Positions 53,461 to 60,703 of a DNA stretch of 64,000 bases are shown here, one piece after another. The stretch is from NCBI GenBank assembly GCA_002337045.1, contig DDFF01000006.1, positions 372,001 through 436,000 of the forward strand, written 5' to 3'. This stretch comes from Bacteroidetes bacterium UBA1935 (lineage in GTDB: Bacteria > Bacteroidota > Bacteroidia > Chitinophagales > Chitinophagaceae). How positions within the stretch are numbered: the first letter of the stretch is position 1; each line of letters begins with the position of its first letter. The notes beneath the pieces were generated by a model. The model was not told the origin of the DNA. It searched no databases and worked only from the letters and a program-made list of their open reading frames with translations. The translations under genes were made by a program, and so were the position numbers.

Positions 53461-53646
53461 TAATCTTTTAAAAAGCTTTTTTGAACAAAAAATGTACTGC
53501 CGCGCGCGTGTGCCGGCTGTGCGAGATTGTAAAAACAGTACACAGCTATGTGTGTTGCCCGCTGTTACGATATCTGTTGGTACGTCTTAACCCGAAAAAG
53601 AGAAGGGATTAATATTACCGGAGGAGTTGCATTACAAATATAGGGT

Positions 53647-54060
53647 TTATTCTTTACCTATGTTGTGCAGCAGTTTTTTAGATAGCGATGCCAGCAAAAG
53701 TGTCTTTACAGAGGTTTCGTTTATGTTCATAGCGTTGGCAGCCAGGCTTATCAGCGAAGACTCCTGTATATCTACATCAAAATCTACCACTGCCACATCT
53801 GCCAGTAGCGATAATGTGGCCATGTGTAGTTCTTGTGGTATCTGCCTTACCATGATGTTGCATGTTTCGGCGAAGCCCTTGTCTTGAAAGCGCGTTTGGT
53901 ATTCGCGGTGCAGTGCCATGATATCGTGTTCGGCATATTCACGAAACACATCTTTCATGGTTATCACCTCTATCAGTTCGGTATCGTTGAATTTACCATC
54001 GGCCTCGGCCATGGCAAACATCAGGCATAGGATGGCCTGTTTGTAAAATCCGTTTTCCAT
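53647..54060 (-). CDS. TerB-like helical protein
   Basis: A 137-residue all-helical protein. The acidic segment MAEADGKFNDTELIEV near residue 18 and LLADVAVVDFDVDIQESSLI near 95 follow the TerB/DjlA-N pattern of two related helical bundles with acidic metal-binding loops. A stress-linked function is known for TerB, but not shown here. The ATG at 54060 is used; the longer frame includes unlikely residues. Confidence 0.75.
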   Translation of the reverse strand: MENGFYKQAILCLMFAMAEADGKFNDTELIEVITMKDVFREYAEHDIMALHREYQTRFQDKGFAETCNIMVRQIPQELHMATLSLLADVAVVDFDVDIQESSLISLAANAMNINETSVKTLLLASLSKKLLHNIGKE

Positions 54061-54112
54061 TGCTACTAATATACAATGGTATTGGCAGCTGGTAAATGGT
54101 AGGCACAATAAA

Positions 54113-54138
54113 AAAAGCCCCGGAATACCGAGGCTTTT
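54113..54138. terminator. Terminator of the small lipoprotein gene
   Basis: AAAAGCC C CGG - AATA - CCG A GGCTTTT: a stem with one mismatch and T tracts on both sides. It lies 25 bp after the lipoprotein stop on the minus strand. Confidence 0.75.
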
Positions 54139-54162
54139 ATTTTAAAGCTTTTAAGCTGACAA

Positions 54163-54372
54163 TTAGTGAGCAGCAGGAGCTGGAGCAGCAGCAGCAGTAT
54201 CAGCAGCTGGAGCAGCAGCAGTTGTATCAGCAGGAGCCGGAGCTGGAGCTGGTTCTGCAACTGGAGCAGCAGCAGCTGTATCTTCAGCTGGAGCTTCAGC
54301 TTCGTTGTTACCGCAAGATGCGATGAAAAGACCCATTGTCAGAGCGAAGATGCTTAATTTTACAAATTTCAT
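54163..54372 (-). CDS. Small Ala/Pro-rich lipoprotein
   Basis: A 69-residue lipoprotein. The signal peptide ends in the lipobox FIASC (Cys20). After GNNEAEAPAE the mature part is made of repeated Ala, Pro, Asp and Thr (ADTTAAAPAADTAAAAPAP), a low-complexity, probably extended chain. It may be a spacer or surface coat lipoprotein. It is divergent from the sigma-factor operon, and both are preceded by a GGGTTAC-type element. Confidence 0.72.
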   Translation of the reverse strand: MKFVKLSIFALTMGLFIASCGNNEAEAPAEDTAAAAPVAEPAPAPAPADTTAAAPAADTAAAAPAPAAH

Positions 54373-54414
54373 GACTTAAAATTTTAAGATGTTTCACATT
54401 TATACCCCAAACAG

Positions 54415-54427
54415 AAAAAGGTAACCC
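54415..54427 (-). promoter_or_regulatory. GGGTTACCTTTTT element before the lipoprotein gene
   Basis: On the minus strand GGGTTACCTTTTT lies 43 nt before the lipoprotein ATG and 16 nt (from GGGTTAC) before TATAAATG, which could be a -10 element. A near-identical element stands before the sigma-factor gene (54616-54627). It may be the recognition site of that sigma factor; this is inference. Confidence 0.4.
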
Positions 54428-54615
54428 AAGAAACAGGAAAAAATTTGAAGATTTTTTTCTTTAATCTGATTTCAGGCGTTAAAAAATTTAATAAGTAATT
54501 GGAAATCAATATTTTAATAGTTTAAGGAATTATTATTAATTGCCTAACAAATCTTGTGATTATCTTTATAAACAGATAGTATTAATATTTTAATACGATT
54601 TTTTCAAACTCCTTC

Positions 54616-54627
54616 GGGTTACTTTTT
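54616..54627 (+). promoter_or_regulatory. GGGTTACTTTTT element before the sigma-factor gene
   Basis: GGGTTACTTTTT on the plus strand, 18 nt (from GGGTTAC) before TTAATAAG. It differs by one base from the element on the opposite strand at 54415-54427. If it is a -35 element, transcription would start at or after the GTG at 54648, so either the mRNA is leaderless or the true start codon lies slightly downstream. Confidence 0.4.
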
Positions 54628-54647
54628 ACCAAAAGCAGGATTAATAA

Positions 54648-55214
54648 GTGCAAGGTTCGCAACAATTGGAAGAATATTTGTTGGCTCAACTGGCAGCAGG
54701 TGAGCGCACGGCTACGGAGCAGATATATAAGCAGCATTATCCTGTAGTTACCAAATGGATACAGCATAATGGCGGGAGTGAGGCAGATGCGGCTGATGTT
54801 TATCAGGAAGCGATAGTGGTCCTTTACGAGAAATCGCAGGACGAAGCTTTCCGCCTGAGTTGCAAAATAGGTACTTACCTGTTTGCCATCAGTAAGCACC
54901 TATGGTACAAGAAAGCCAACAAAAGACAGCAAGATCCGGTATCGCTGCCGGATGATGACAGGCAGGAATGGGCTTATGAAGATGATGCAAATGCACACAG
55001 AGAGCGTGAAAATTATTATGCACAACTGAATGCGGCATTGGAACAGATAGGAGAACCTTGTAAATCGCTGCTGAAAGCTTTTTATCATGAAGATAAAAGC
55101 ATGCAGGAAATAGCATCGGGATTTGGGTATACCAATACCGACAATGCCAAAACACAGAAGTATAAGTGCCTGGCACGGCTACGGAAGATATTCCATAACG
55201 TACAGGTTAAATAA
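54648..55214 (+). CDS. Sigma-70-family RNA polymerase sigma factor (ECF-like)
   Basis: A 188-residue sigma factor. Region 2 covers about 20-90 (ATEQIYKQHYPVVTKWI, ADAADVYQEAIVVLYEK, then LFAISKHLWYKKANKR). Region 4 covers about 125-185 (ALEQIGEPCKSLLKAFYHEDKSMQEIA, LARLRKIF). No region 1 or 3, as in ECF factors. The annotated start is GTG at 54648. The next gene, 11 bp downstream, encodes a membrane protein with an anti-sigma-like N-terminus, as expected for an ECF pair. Confidence 0.85.
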   Translation: MQGSQQLEEYLLAQLAAGERTATEQIYKQHYPVVTKWIQHNGGSEADAADVYQEAIVVLYEKSQDEAFRLSCKIGTYLFAISKHLWYKKANKRQQDPVSLPDDDRQEWAYEDDANAHRERENYYAQLNAALEQIGEPCKSLLKAFYHEDKSMQEIASGFGYTNTDNAKTQKYKCLARLRKIFHNVQVK

Positions 55215-55225
55215 CAGAAGTGAAT

Positions 55226-56293
55226 ATGATGACCGAGCATAGTATGATGGAAGTGGCCGAGAGGTATATTGCTGGTTCCCTGTCTCAGGACGAGCTGAAT
55301 ACCCTGAAGGATAAACTGGCAGCAGACTTATCATTTGCCAATGAGTTTGGTGAATGTGTAAATATGCTGCGTGGTCTGCAGAGTAGTGGTGCGCAAAAAC
55401 GCTTCACCAGCATGCTGAAAGACATAGCTGCGCAGGAAGCTAAGCCTGCTACTAAAGGGCGCACTATTACCCTGCGTGCATTTTATGTGCGTACGGCAGG
55501 TATTGCTGCGGGTATTGCCATGCTTACATCACTTACTACCTACTGGGCTATACAGCATAACAATAAAAAGATTGCATCTCAATACAGCCTGCTGAAGCGT
55601 GATCTGGAGAAATACCAGCGCTCACAAAATCAGCTCATCAACAATATAAAAGAACAAGCTACAGCACCACAAGCAGAGGTTAGGTATACCGGTACAGGTT
55701 TTGCCCTCAGCAATGATGGCTATCTGGTTACAAACTATCACGTAACAGCAGGTGCAGACTCGGTATACATCCAAAACCGCGAAGGCCGCTACTTCAAAGC
55801 ATATACTGTAGGCTACGACCAGCAGGCAGATATAGCAATCCTGAAGGTAGAGGACAAACAATTCCGCTTTGGTAAAGGAGAAGTGCCTTACACATTTGCA
55901 CCTAACAAGCGCAAACTTGGTACTAAAGTATATACACTGGGTTTCCCGCAGGATGAGATTGTGTATAACGAAGGTTATATCAGTGCCATCAACGGTTATC
56001 AGGGAGATTCTTCTCAATACAGGTTGGAAATATCAGCTTATCCGGGACAGAGCGGCGCACCTATACTGGATGCGAACGGCAATGTACTGGCTATGATAAC
56101 GGGTAAAGAAGAAGAAAGTGACGGTACTACTTTTGCAGTAAGTTCTAAAGCACTGGCACGCCTGGTGCAATCGCTGCCGAAAGATGCTAACCTGCGCCTG
56201 CCAAAGAGCAATAAACTAAACCACTTGTCGCTGGAGCAACAGATAGACAAGTTGGAATACTATACGTGCTCTATCAAAGTATATAAGAAATAA
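55226..56293 (+). CDS. Membrane-anchored trypsin-like protease with anti-sigma-like N-terminus
   Basis: A 355-residue single-pass protein. Residues 1-70 are helical, with the pattern ERYIAGSLSQDELNTLKDKL seen at the start of many anti-sigma proteins of Bacteroidota. One TM helix (about 88-107) is followed by a coiled coil (about 112-145). The periplasmic part (about 150-315) is a trypsin-like (S1/Deg-type) domain with His172 (TNYHVT), Asp202 (QADIAIL) and Ser276 (YPGQSGAPIL), the full triad. No PDZ domain follows. It shares an operon with the sigma factor; regulated release of the sigma factor is a possible role. Confidence 0.85.
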   Translation: MMTEHSMMEVAERYIAGSLSQDELNTLKDKLAADLSFANEFGECVNMLRGLQSSGAQKRFTSMLKDIAAQEAKPATKGRTITLRAFYVRTAGIAAGIAMLTSLTTYWAIQHNNKKIASQYSLLKRDLEKYQRSQNQLINNIKEQATAPQAEVRYTGTGFALSNDGYLVTNYHVTAGADSVYIQNREGRYFKAYTVGYDQQADIAILKVEDKQFRFGKGEVPYTFAPNKRKLGTKVYTLGFPQDEIVYNEGYISAINGYQGDSSQYRLEISAYPGQSGAPILDANGNVLAMITGKEEESDGTTFAVSSKALARLVQSLPKDANLRLPKSNKLNHLSLEQQIDKLEYYTCSIKVYKK

Positions 56294-56311
56294 ACACACA
56301 GATATTATAAG

Positions 56312-56336
56312 ATGGCGGCTATATGCCGCCATTATT
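56312..56336 (+). terminator. Terminator of the sigma/protease operon
   Basis: ATGGCGGC - TATAT - GCCGCCAT, an 8-bp perfect stem 18 bp after the protease stop, followed by TATTATTATTATA. Confidence 0.75.
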
Positions 56337-56382
56337 ATTATTATATATACCACATCAAAGGCTATTAATAAGCATATTTGTA

Positions 56383-56390
56383 TAAATTTG
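56383..56390 (+). promoter_or_regulatory. -7 box TAAATTTG of tatC
   Basis: TAAATTTG (TAnnTTTG) ends 22 nt before the GTG of tatC, after a terminator. The -33 element is not clear. Confidence 0.45.
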
Positions 56391-56412
56391 CGCCCTAACG
56401 TAAAGACTGCCG

Positions 56413-57264
56413 GTGAGTTTCATTGATAATTTCTTTAAGAAAAGACAAAAGTCTGCCAATGCAGAAATGGCTTTTGTTGACCATATAGAAGAGTTGCGGT
56501 GGCACATTATACGTTCTCTGGCAGTCATCCTGATTTTCTCCATTCTTGCGTTTTTCAAAATAGAATGGATATGGGATAACATCATTCTTGGTCCTGCGCA
56601 TACAGATTTTATAGCTTACCGTGTGCTTTGCCAGTTTGGTAATAAAATAGGCATCAGCGCACTGTGCCTGCAGGAAATAAACCTCGAGTTTCAGAATACA
56701 GAGCTTTCCGGTCAGTTTATGCTCAGCTTCTCTACATCATTCATGGTAGGGGTTGTGGTGGCATTTCCGTATGTGTTCTGGGAATTCTGGCGTTTTATAA
56801 AACCTGCGCTCAAGAAGGAAGAACTGCGCTATGCACGTGGTATTGTATTCTGGTCTTCGCTATTGTTTTTCTTTGGTGTACTGTTTGCCTACTACGTAGT
56901 AGCGCCGTTTACTATCAACTTCTTTGCCAACTACCAATTGAGCCCGTCGTTCAAGAACATCATTACAATGGCCAACTATTACGATACCATGAGCGACCTG
57001 ATACTGGGTATGGGTGTGGTGTTCGAGTTGCCTGTAGTGGTATTCTTCCTCTCGAAGATAGGTTTGCTGACGCCAAAACTGATGCGCGATAAACGCAGGT
57101 ATGCCATTCTTATTATATTTGTGTTGGCTGCCATCGTAACCCCGCCCGATTGGTTTAGTATATGGCTGGTAGCAATACCACTGCTGATACTGTACGAAGC
57201 AAGTATAGCCATCAGCGACAGGGCAAATAAACAAAGACAACGTAAAGAACTTCAAAAATATTAG
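56413..57264 (+). CDS. tatC: Twin-arginine translocase subunit TatC
   Basis: A 283-residue inner-membrane protein with six TM helices that binds twin-arginine signal peptides. The family motifs are MAFVDHIEELRWHIIRS near 19-35, FPYVFWEFWRFIKPAL, and the C-terminal PDWFSIWLVAIPLLILYE. The start is GTG at 56413. tatA/tatB are not in the window. rpiB follows after 4 bp, so the two are cotranscribed. A large periplasmic loop (about 60-100, with two Cys in ALCLQEINLEF and RVLCQF) is an added feature compared with E. coli. Confidence 0.95.
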   Translation: MSFIDNFFKKRQKSANAEMAFVDHIEELRWHIIRSLAVILIFSILAFFKIEWIWDNIILGPAHTDFIAYRVLCQFGNKIGISALCLQEINLEFQNTELSGQFMLSFSTSFMVGVVVAFPYVFWEFWRFIKPALKKEELRYARGIVFWSSLLFFFGVLFAYYVVAPFTINFFANYQLSPSFKNIITMANYYDTMSDLILGMGVVFELPVVVFFLSKIGLLTPKLMRDKRRYAILIIFVLAAIVTPPDWFSIWLVAIPLLILYEASIAISDRANKQRQRKELQKY

Positions 57265-57268
57265 AGCT

Positions 57269-57724
57269 ATGTTACCAACTGTTTTCAACCAACAACTGCC
57301 ACTGGCACTGGGCTGCGACCATGCAGGTTTTGAACTGAAAGAAGCTGTAAAAAAACTGTTGCAGGAAAACGGCTGGACAGTTGAAGATAAAGGTACCTAC
57401 AGCACTGATAGCACAGATTATCCCGATTATGCCCATCCGGTAGCAGATATGGTATCTACAGGTGCCGCATCTGTAGGCATATTGATATGCGGTAGCGGTA
57501 ATGGTGTATGCATGACGGCTAATAAACATATAGGTGTACGTGCTGCACTGTGCTGGAATGAAGAGATAGCAGCACTGGCACGCCAGCACAACGATGCAAA
57601 TATAATATGCATACCTGCACGTTTCGTATCGCAAGAGCAGGCATTAAGCATGCTGGATACCTTCCTGAGCATTGCCTTTGAAGGCGGCAGGCACGAGCGC
57701 CGTGTTGCTAAAATGGCATTGTAA
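57269..57724 (+). CDS. rpiB: Ribose-5-phosphate isomerase B
   Basis: A 151-residue enzyme that interconverts ribose 5-phosphate and ribulose 5-phosphate. Conserved blocks are LGCDHAGFELK, TDSTDYPDYAHPVA, ICGSGNGVCMTANK with the catalytic Cys, VRAALCWNEEIAALARQHNDANI and IPARFVS. Its start lies 4 bp after the tatC stop. It complements the transketolase subunit elsewhere in the window. Confidence 0.95.
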   Translation: MLPTVFNQQLPLALGCDHAGFELKEAVKKLLQENGWTVEDKGTYSTDSTDYPDYAHPVADMVSTGAASVGILICGSGNGVCMTANKHIGVRAALCWNEEIAALARQHNDANIICIPARFVSQEQALSMLDTFLSIAFEGGRHERRVAKMAL

Positions 57725-58038
57725 TACACAATCCACGATTTTTTATTGAAACCCCGATATAGTATTTGCCCTGCGTATTAATACGCAGGGCAAATACCTT
57801 TAATACGGTATAGCATCTTTGTAGAATTACTTCTAATTTTGCATTAGTACTTTTTTGAATAAAGCAGTGTTTTCGGGATGCTTAAAAGAAATGAAACACA
57901 ATAGTTTTCGCCGTTCCGAAAGTTTTTCGTTGCTTTGCAGCGCCAAAAGCAAGTGAAATATATTTTTTACTAATGTTTTTGGGTTGGCACAATATGTGTT
58001 AAGGAGAGAATAAAATCAGGAGAATCAAATACCACTAT
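57725..58038. other. Intergenic region with a 36-bp perfect palindrome
   Basis: A 314-bp non-coding region. It contains the 36-bp palindrome at 57762-57797, A/T-rich sequence, a TGGCAC word at 57985-57990 and GGAGA near 58010 that could help ribosome binding to the OmpA-type gene. I see no ORF or RNA gene in it. Confidence 0.5.
57762..57797. repeat. 36-bp perfect palindrome
   Basis: Two 18-bp arms (core GCCCTGCGTATT / AATACGCAGGGC) without a spacer, 38 bp after rpiB. There is no T run on either side (CTTTAATACGG after it on the plus strand), which is unlike the clear terminators elsewhere in the window. It may still end tatC-rpiB transcription, or it may be a protein-binding or dispersed repeat sequence. 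Confidence 0.7.
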
Positions 58039-60315
58039 ATGAAAAAGTTTACACTTGGATTAGCATTGGCTGCTACATTGCCGGTAGCTGCAAATGCACA
58101 AAGGTACCTTGGGGTAGCTACCAGCAACTGGAGCGGAACCAATGGCCTTTATTTGAACCCCGCAAATCTGGCGGACTCACGTCACAAGTTTACTATCGAC
58201 CTGTTCTCTGTGAACCTGGGTGCAGATAATAATCTGGCAAAATTCAATGCTAGTGACGTATTCAACGGTATTATTGATGGCGACAAACTTTCGAGTATGT
58301 TGAAATATGACAACTCGAAAGACAAATTCAGCATTATACTGCCTTATTCAGAAGTACGTGGACCGGGTTTCATGGTTGCTTTTGGTAGCAAACACGGTAT
58401 AGCACTTACTACACGTGTACGTGGTATGGCACAGTTTCACAACATGAGCCAAAACCTGTATCGTAATATCACAGACTCAACATTCAATACAAACAACGTA
58501 ACAGTTAAGGCTGATAAATTCAACTTTACTGCACACGCATGGTCTGAAATAGGTCTGAGCTACGGTGGTGTTATCTGGCAGAAAAATAAACACCAGATCA
58601 AAGGTGGTTTGACAGCACGTTACCTGATGGGTATAGGATCTGTAAGCATGATCAGCAATAACCTGAATGCAACTTTTACAAGTGCATCAAGCACACAGGC
58701 AAAGTTTAACGTTACTAACACTGACGTTAGCTACGCACAAGCAGGTGCTAAAATACAAGGTGGTAGCGATGCTTTCAGCGATTTCTTTGGTAGCGCAGGT
58801 AAAGGCTTCGGCTTGGATCTGGGTGTTACTTACGAATTCCGCCCGAAGTATCAGAGCTACAAGTATGATATGGATGGTAAAACCGGTATCTCTGACAACA
58901 GCAAAAACCAATACTTGTTGCGTTTCTCTGCTGCTGTAACAGACATCGGTTCTATCAAATATGCTAACAACAGCAAACAAGCAAAATTCAGCGGTAGTGC
59001 AAACGGCCTTGTTGGTGATGAAATTGGTGACAAAATCTACAATTTCGACTCTCTGGCTAACTACCTGCAAAGTAAAAATCTGAACCTGAGCAAAAATACT
59101 GAAGCTACAAAAGTAGGCCTGCCTACAATGTTGGTTGTTGGTGTAGACTACCACGCAGTTGGTGGCTTGTACATCAATGCTACGTACATGGGCAATATTG
59201 CTGACCGTATGCGCTATGGTAACACAAACTACAGCCAGGTAACACTGACTCCGCGTTTTGATACACGTGTGTTCAGCTTCGGTTTGCCTGTTACATATAG
59301 CACATTGACACAGAACATTAAAATGGGTGCAGGTGTCCGTGTTGCTGGTTTCTTCTTCGGTAGCGATGACATGCTTTCTTTCTTTGGTAACGGTAATGGC
59401 ATGAACATGTACTTCGGTGCTTATGTTCCTTTCAACAAAAAGAAACCACGTGATAGCGATGGTGACCTGGTATCAAACCGCAAAGACAAGTGTAAAAACG
59501 AGAAAGGTGTTTGGGAAATGAGGGGTTGTCCTAATCCTGATAAAGATGGTGACGGCATACTGGATAAAGATGATAAATGTCCTGATGTTGCCGGTTCTAA
59601 AACTGCTGCAGGTTGTCCTGATGCTGATTTGGATGGTGTTGCTGATGCTGAAGATCGTTGTCCGCAAGAAGCTGGTCTGCCTGCAATGCAAGGTTGTCCT
59701 GACCGCGATAACGACGGTATAGCTGATATCGATGATGCTTGCCCTGATCAACCTGGTCTGGCTCAATACAAAGGCTGTCCTGATACAGATGGTGATGGTA
59801 TAGCTGACAACGTGGATAAATGTCCTACTGCTGCTGGTCCGATAGCTAACGAAGGCTGCCCTGATACAGATAACGATGGTATAGCTGATAACGTAGACAA
59901 GTGTCCTACAGTACCTGGTACAGTGGCTAACCAAGGTTGCCCTGAAGTAAGCGTACAGGTTAAGAAACGTCTTGCGTTTGCTGCAACTGCTATCCAGTTC
60001 GAAACAGGTAAAGCAACTATCAAGAAAACATCTAACAAACTGCTGGATGAAGTAGTTAAGATTCTGAACGATTACCCTGATTATCAAATGACCATCGATG
60101 GCCATACTGATAACGTAGGTAAGCCTGAAAGGAACATGCAACTGTCTAAAGACCGTGCTGCTGCTGTGAAAGCTTACTTCGTATCTAAAGGTATATCTGC
60201 AGACAGGCTGACTGACAACGGTTATGGTGATACTAAACCAGCTGCTAGCAACAAAACTGCTGCAGGCCGTGCTAAGAACCGCCGCGTTGCGATGGATCTG
60301 AAACTGAAAGACTAA
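58039..60315 (+). CDS. DUF5723 / thrombospondin type 3 / OmpA-family outer-membrane protein
   Basis: A 758-residue outer-membrane protein. A signal peptide (1-20, ending AANAQ) precedes a DUF5723-type barrel (about 25-465, with the early RYLGVATSNWSGTNGLYLNPA). Six thrombospondin type 3 repeats follow (about 475-635), Asp-rich Ca2+-binding units of the form DxDxDGI.D..D.CP. The last part is an OmpA peptidoglycan-binding domain (about 645-758, TIDGHTDNVG, LSKDRAAAVKAYF). It probably ties the outer membrane to the wall. Single gene with a terminator. Confidence 0.92.
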   Translation: MKKFTLGLALAATLPVAANAQRYLGVATSNWSGTNGLYLNPANLADSRHKFTIDLFSVNLGADNNLAKFNASDVFNGIIDGDKLSSMLKYDNSKDKFSIILPYSEVRGPGFMVAFGSKHGIALTTRVRGMAQFHNMSQNLYRNITDSTFNTNNVTVKADKFNFTAHAWSEIGLSYGGVIWQKNKHQIKGGLTARYLMGIGSVSMISNNLNATFTSASSTQAKFNVTNTDVSYAQAGAKIQGGSDAFSDFFGSAGKGFGLDLGVTYEFRPKYQSYKYDMDGKTGISDNSKNQYLLRFSAAVTDIGSIKYANNSKQAKFSGSANGLVGDEIGDKIYNFDSLANYLQSKNLNLSKNTEATKVGLPTMLVVGVDYHAVGGLYINATYMGNIADRMRYGNTNYSQVTLTPRFDTRVFSFGLPVTYSTLTQNIKMGAGVRVAGFFFGSDDMLSFFGNGNGMNMYFGAYVPFNKKKPRDSDGDLVSNRKDKCKNEKGVWEMRGCPNPDKDGDGILDKDDKCPDVAGSKTAAGCPDADLDGVADAEDRCPQEAGLPAMQGCPDRDNDGIADIDDACPDQPGLAQYKGCPDTDGDGIADNVDKCPTAAGPIANEGCPDTDNDGIADNVDKCPTVPGTVANQGCPEVSVQVKKRLAFAATAIQFETGKATIKKTSNKLLDEVVKILNDYPDYQMTIDGHTDNVGKPERNMQLSKDRAAAVKAYFVSKGISADRLTDNGYGDTKPAASNKTAAGRAKNRRVAMDLKLKD

Positions 60316-60338
60316 TACTTAGTACAATCAGTATAAAT

Positions 60339-60368
60339 AAAGCGGGAGGCCAACAGCCTCCCGCTTTT
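60339..60368 (+). terminator. Terminator of the OmpA-type gene
   Basis: AAAGCGGGAGGC / GCCTCCCGCTTT (12-bp stem, loop CAACA) followed by TTGTG and T-rich sequence. Confidence 0.85.
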
Positions 60369-60458
60369 GTGTTTAATGATATGATAGCATGAAGATAATA
60401 GTGGGGTAATGATGCGCTTACACAGTAGTATTAGTTTTATGCCATACTCTTATATGTT

Positions 60459-60698
60459 ATGGTTATCATGTACAGCCAGTTGACGCAGGAAGTGCGTATA
60501 GTGCTACACAGCCAGACCCATGAACATATCGCCTACCAGATAACAACAACAGACGGGCAGCTGATACGCAAAGGCAAGCTGACGCCGGGAGCTAACAGCT
60601 ATAACGTAAGCACAAAAGGATTGCCATCCGGCAAATACTTATTTACTACAGACAACTGCACACAGCCGTTTGAAAAGCGCGGCATGTTTGATAGCTGA
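60459..60698 (+). CDS. Small protein resembling an isolated T9SS sorting domain
   Basis: A 79-residue protein without a signal peptide. The pattern YQITTTDGQLIRKGKLTPGANSYNV and LPSGKYLFTTDN follows the beta-sandwich of T9SS type A sorting domains (TDxxGKxV...L..GxY.V), but the usual N-terminal YPNP motif and the export signal are missing. It may be a cytoplasmic or defective copy of such a domain. ATG at 60459 or 60468 are both possible. It converges on the helicase gene, 5 bp apart. Confidence 0.55.
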   Translation: MVIMYSQLTQEVRIVLHSQTHEHIAYQITTTDGQLIRKGKLTPGANSYNVSTKGLPSGKYLFTTDNCTQPFEKRGMFDS

Positions 60699-60703
60699 AC
60701 TAT

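Noticed and set aside
57985..57990. TGGCAC as part of a sigma-54 promoter
   Set aside because: The expected TTGC element about 5 nt further is missing (GTGTT is found), so there is no -24/-12 promoter.
59453..59945. Tandem DNA repeat in the OmpA-type gene
   Set aside because: The repeats are thrombospondin type 3 units at the protein level and vary at the DNA level; they are explained by the coding sequence.
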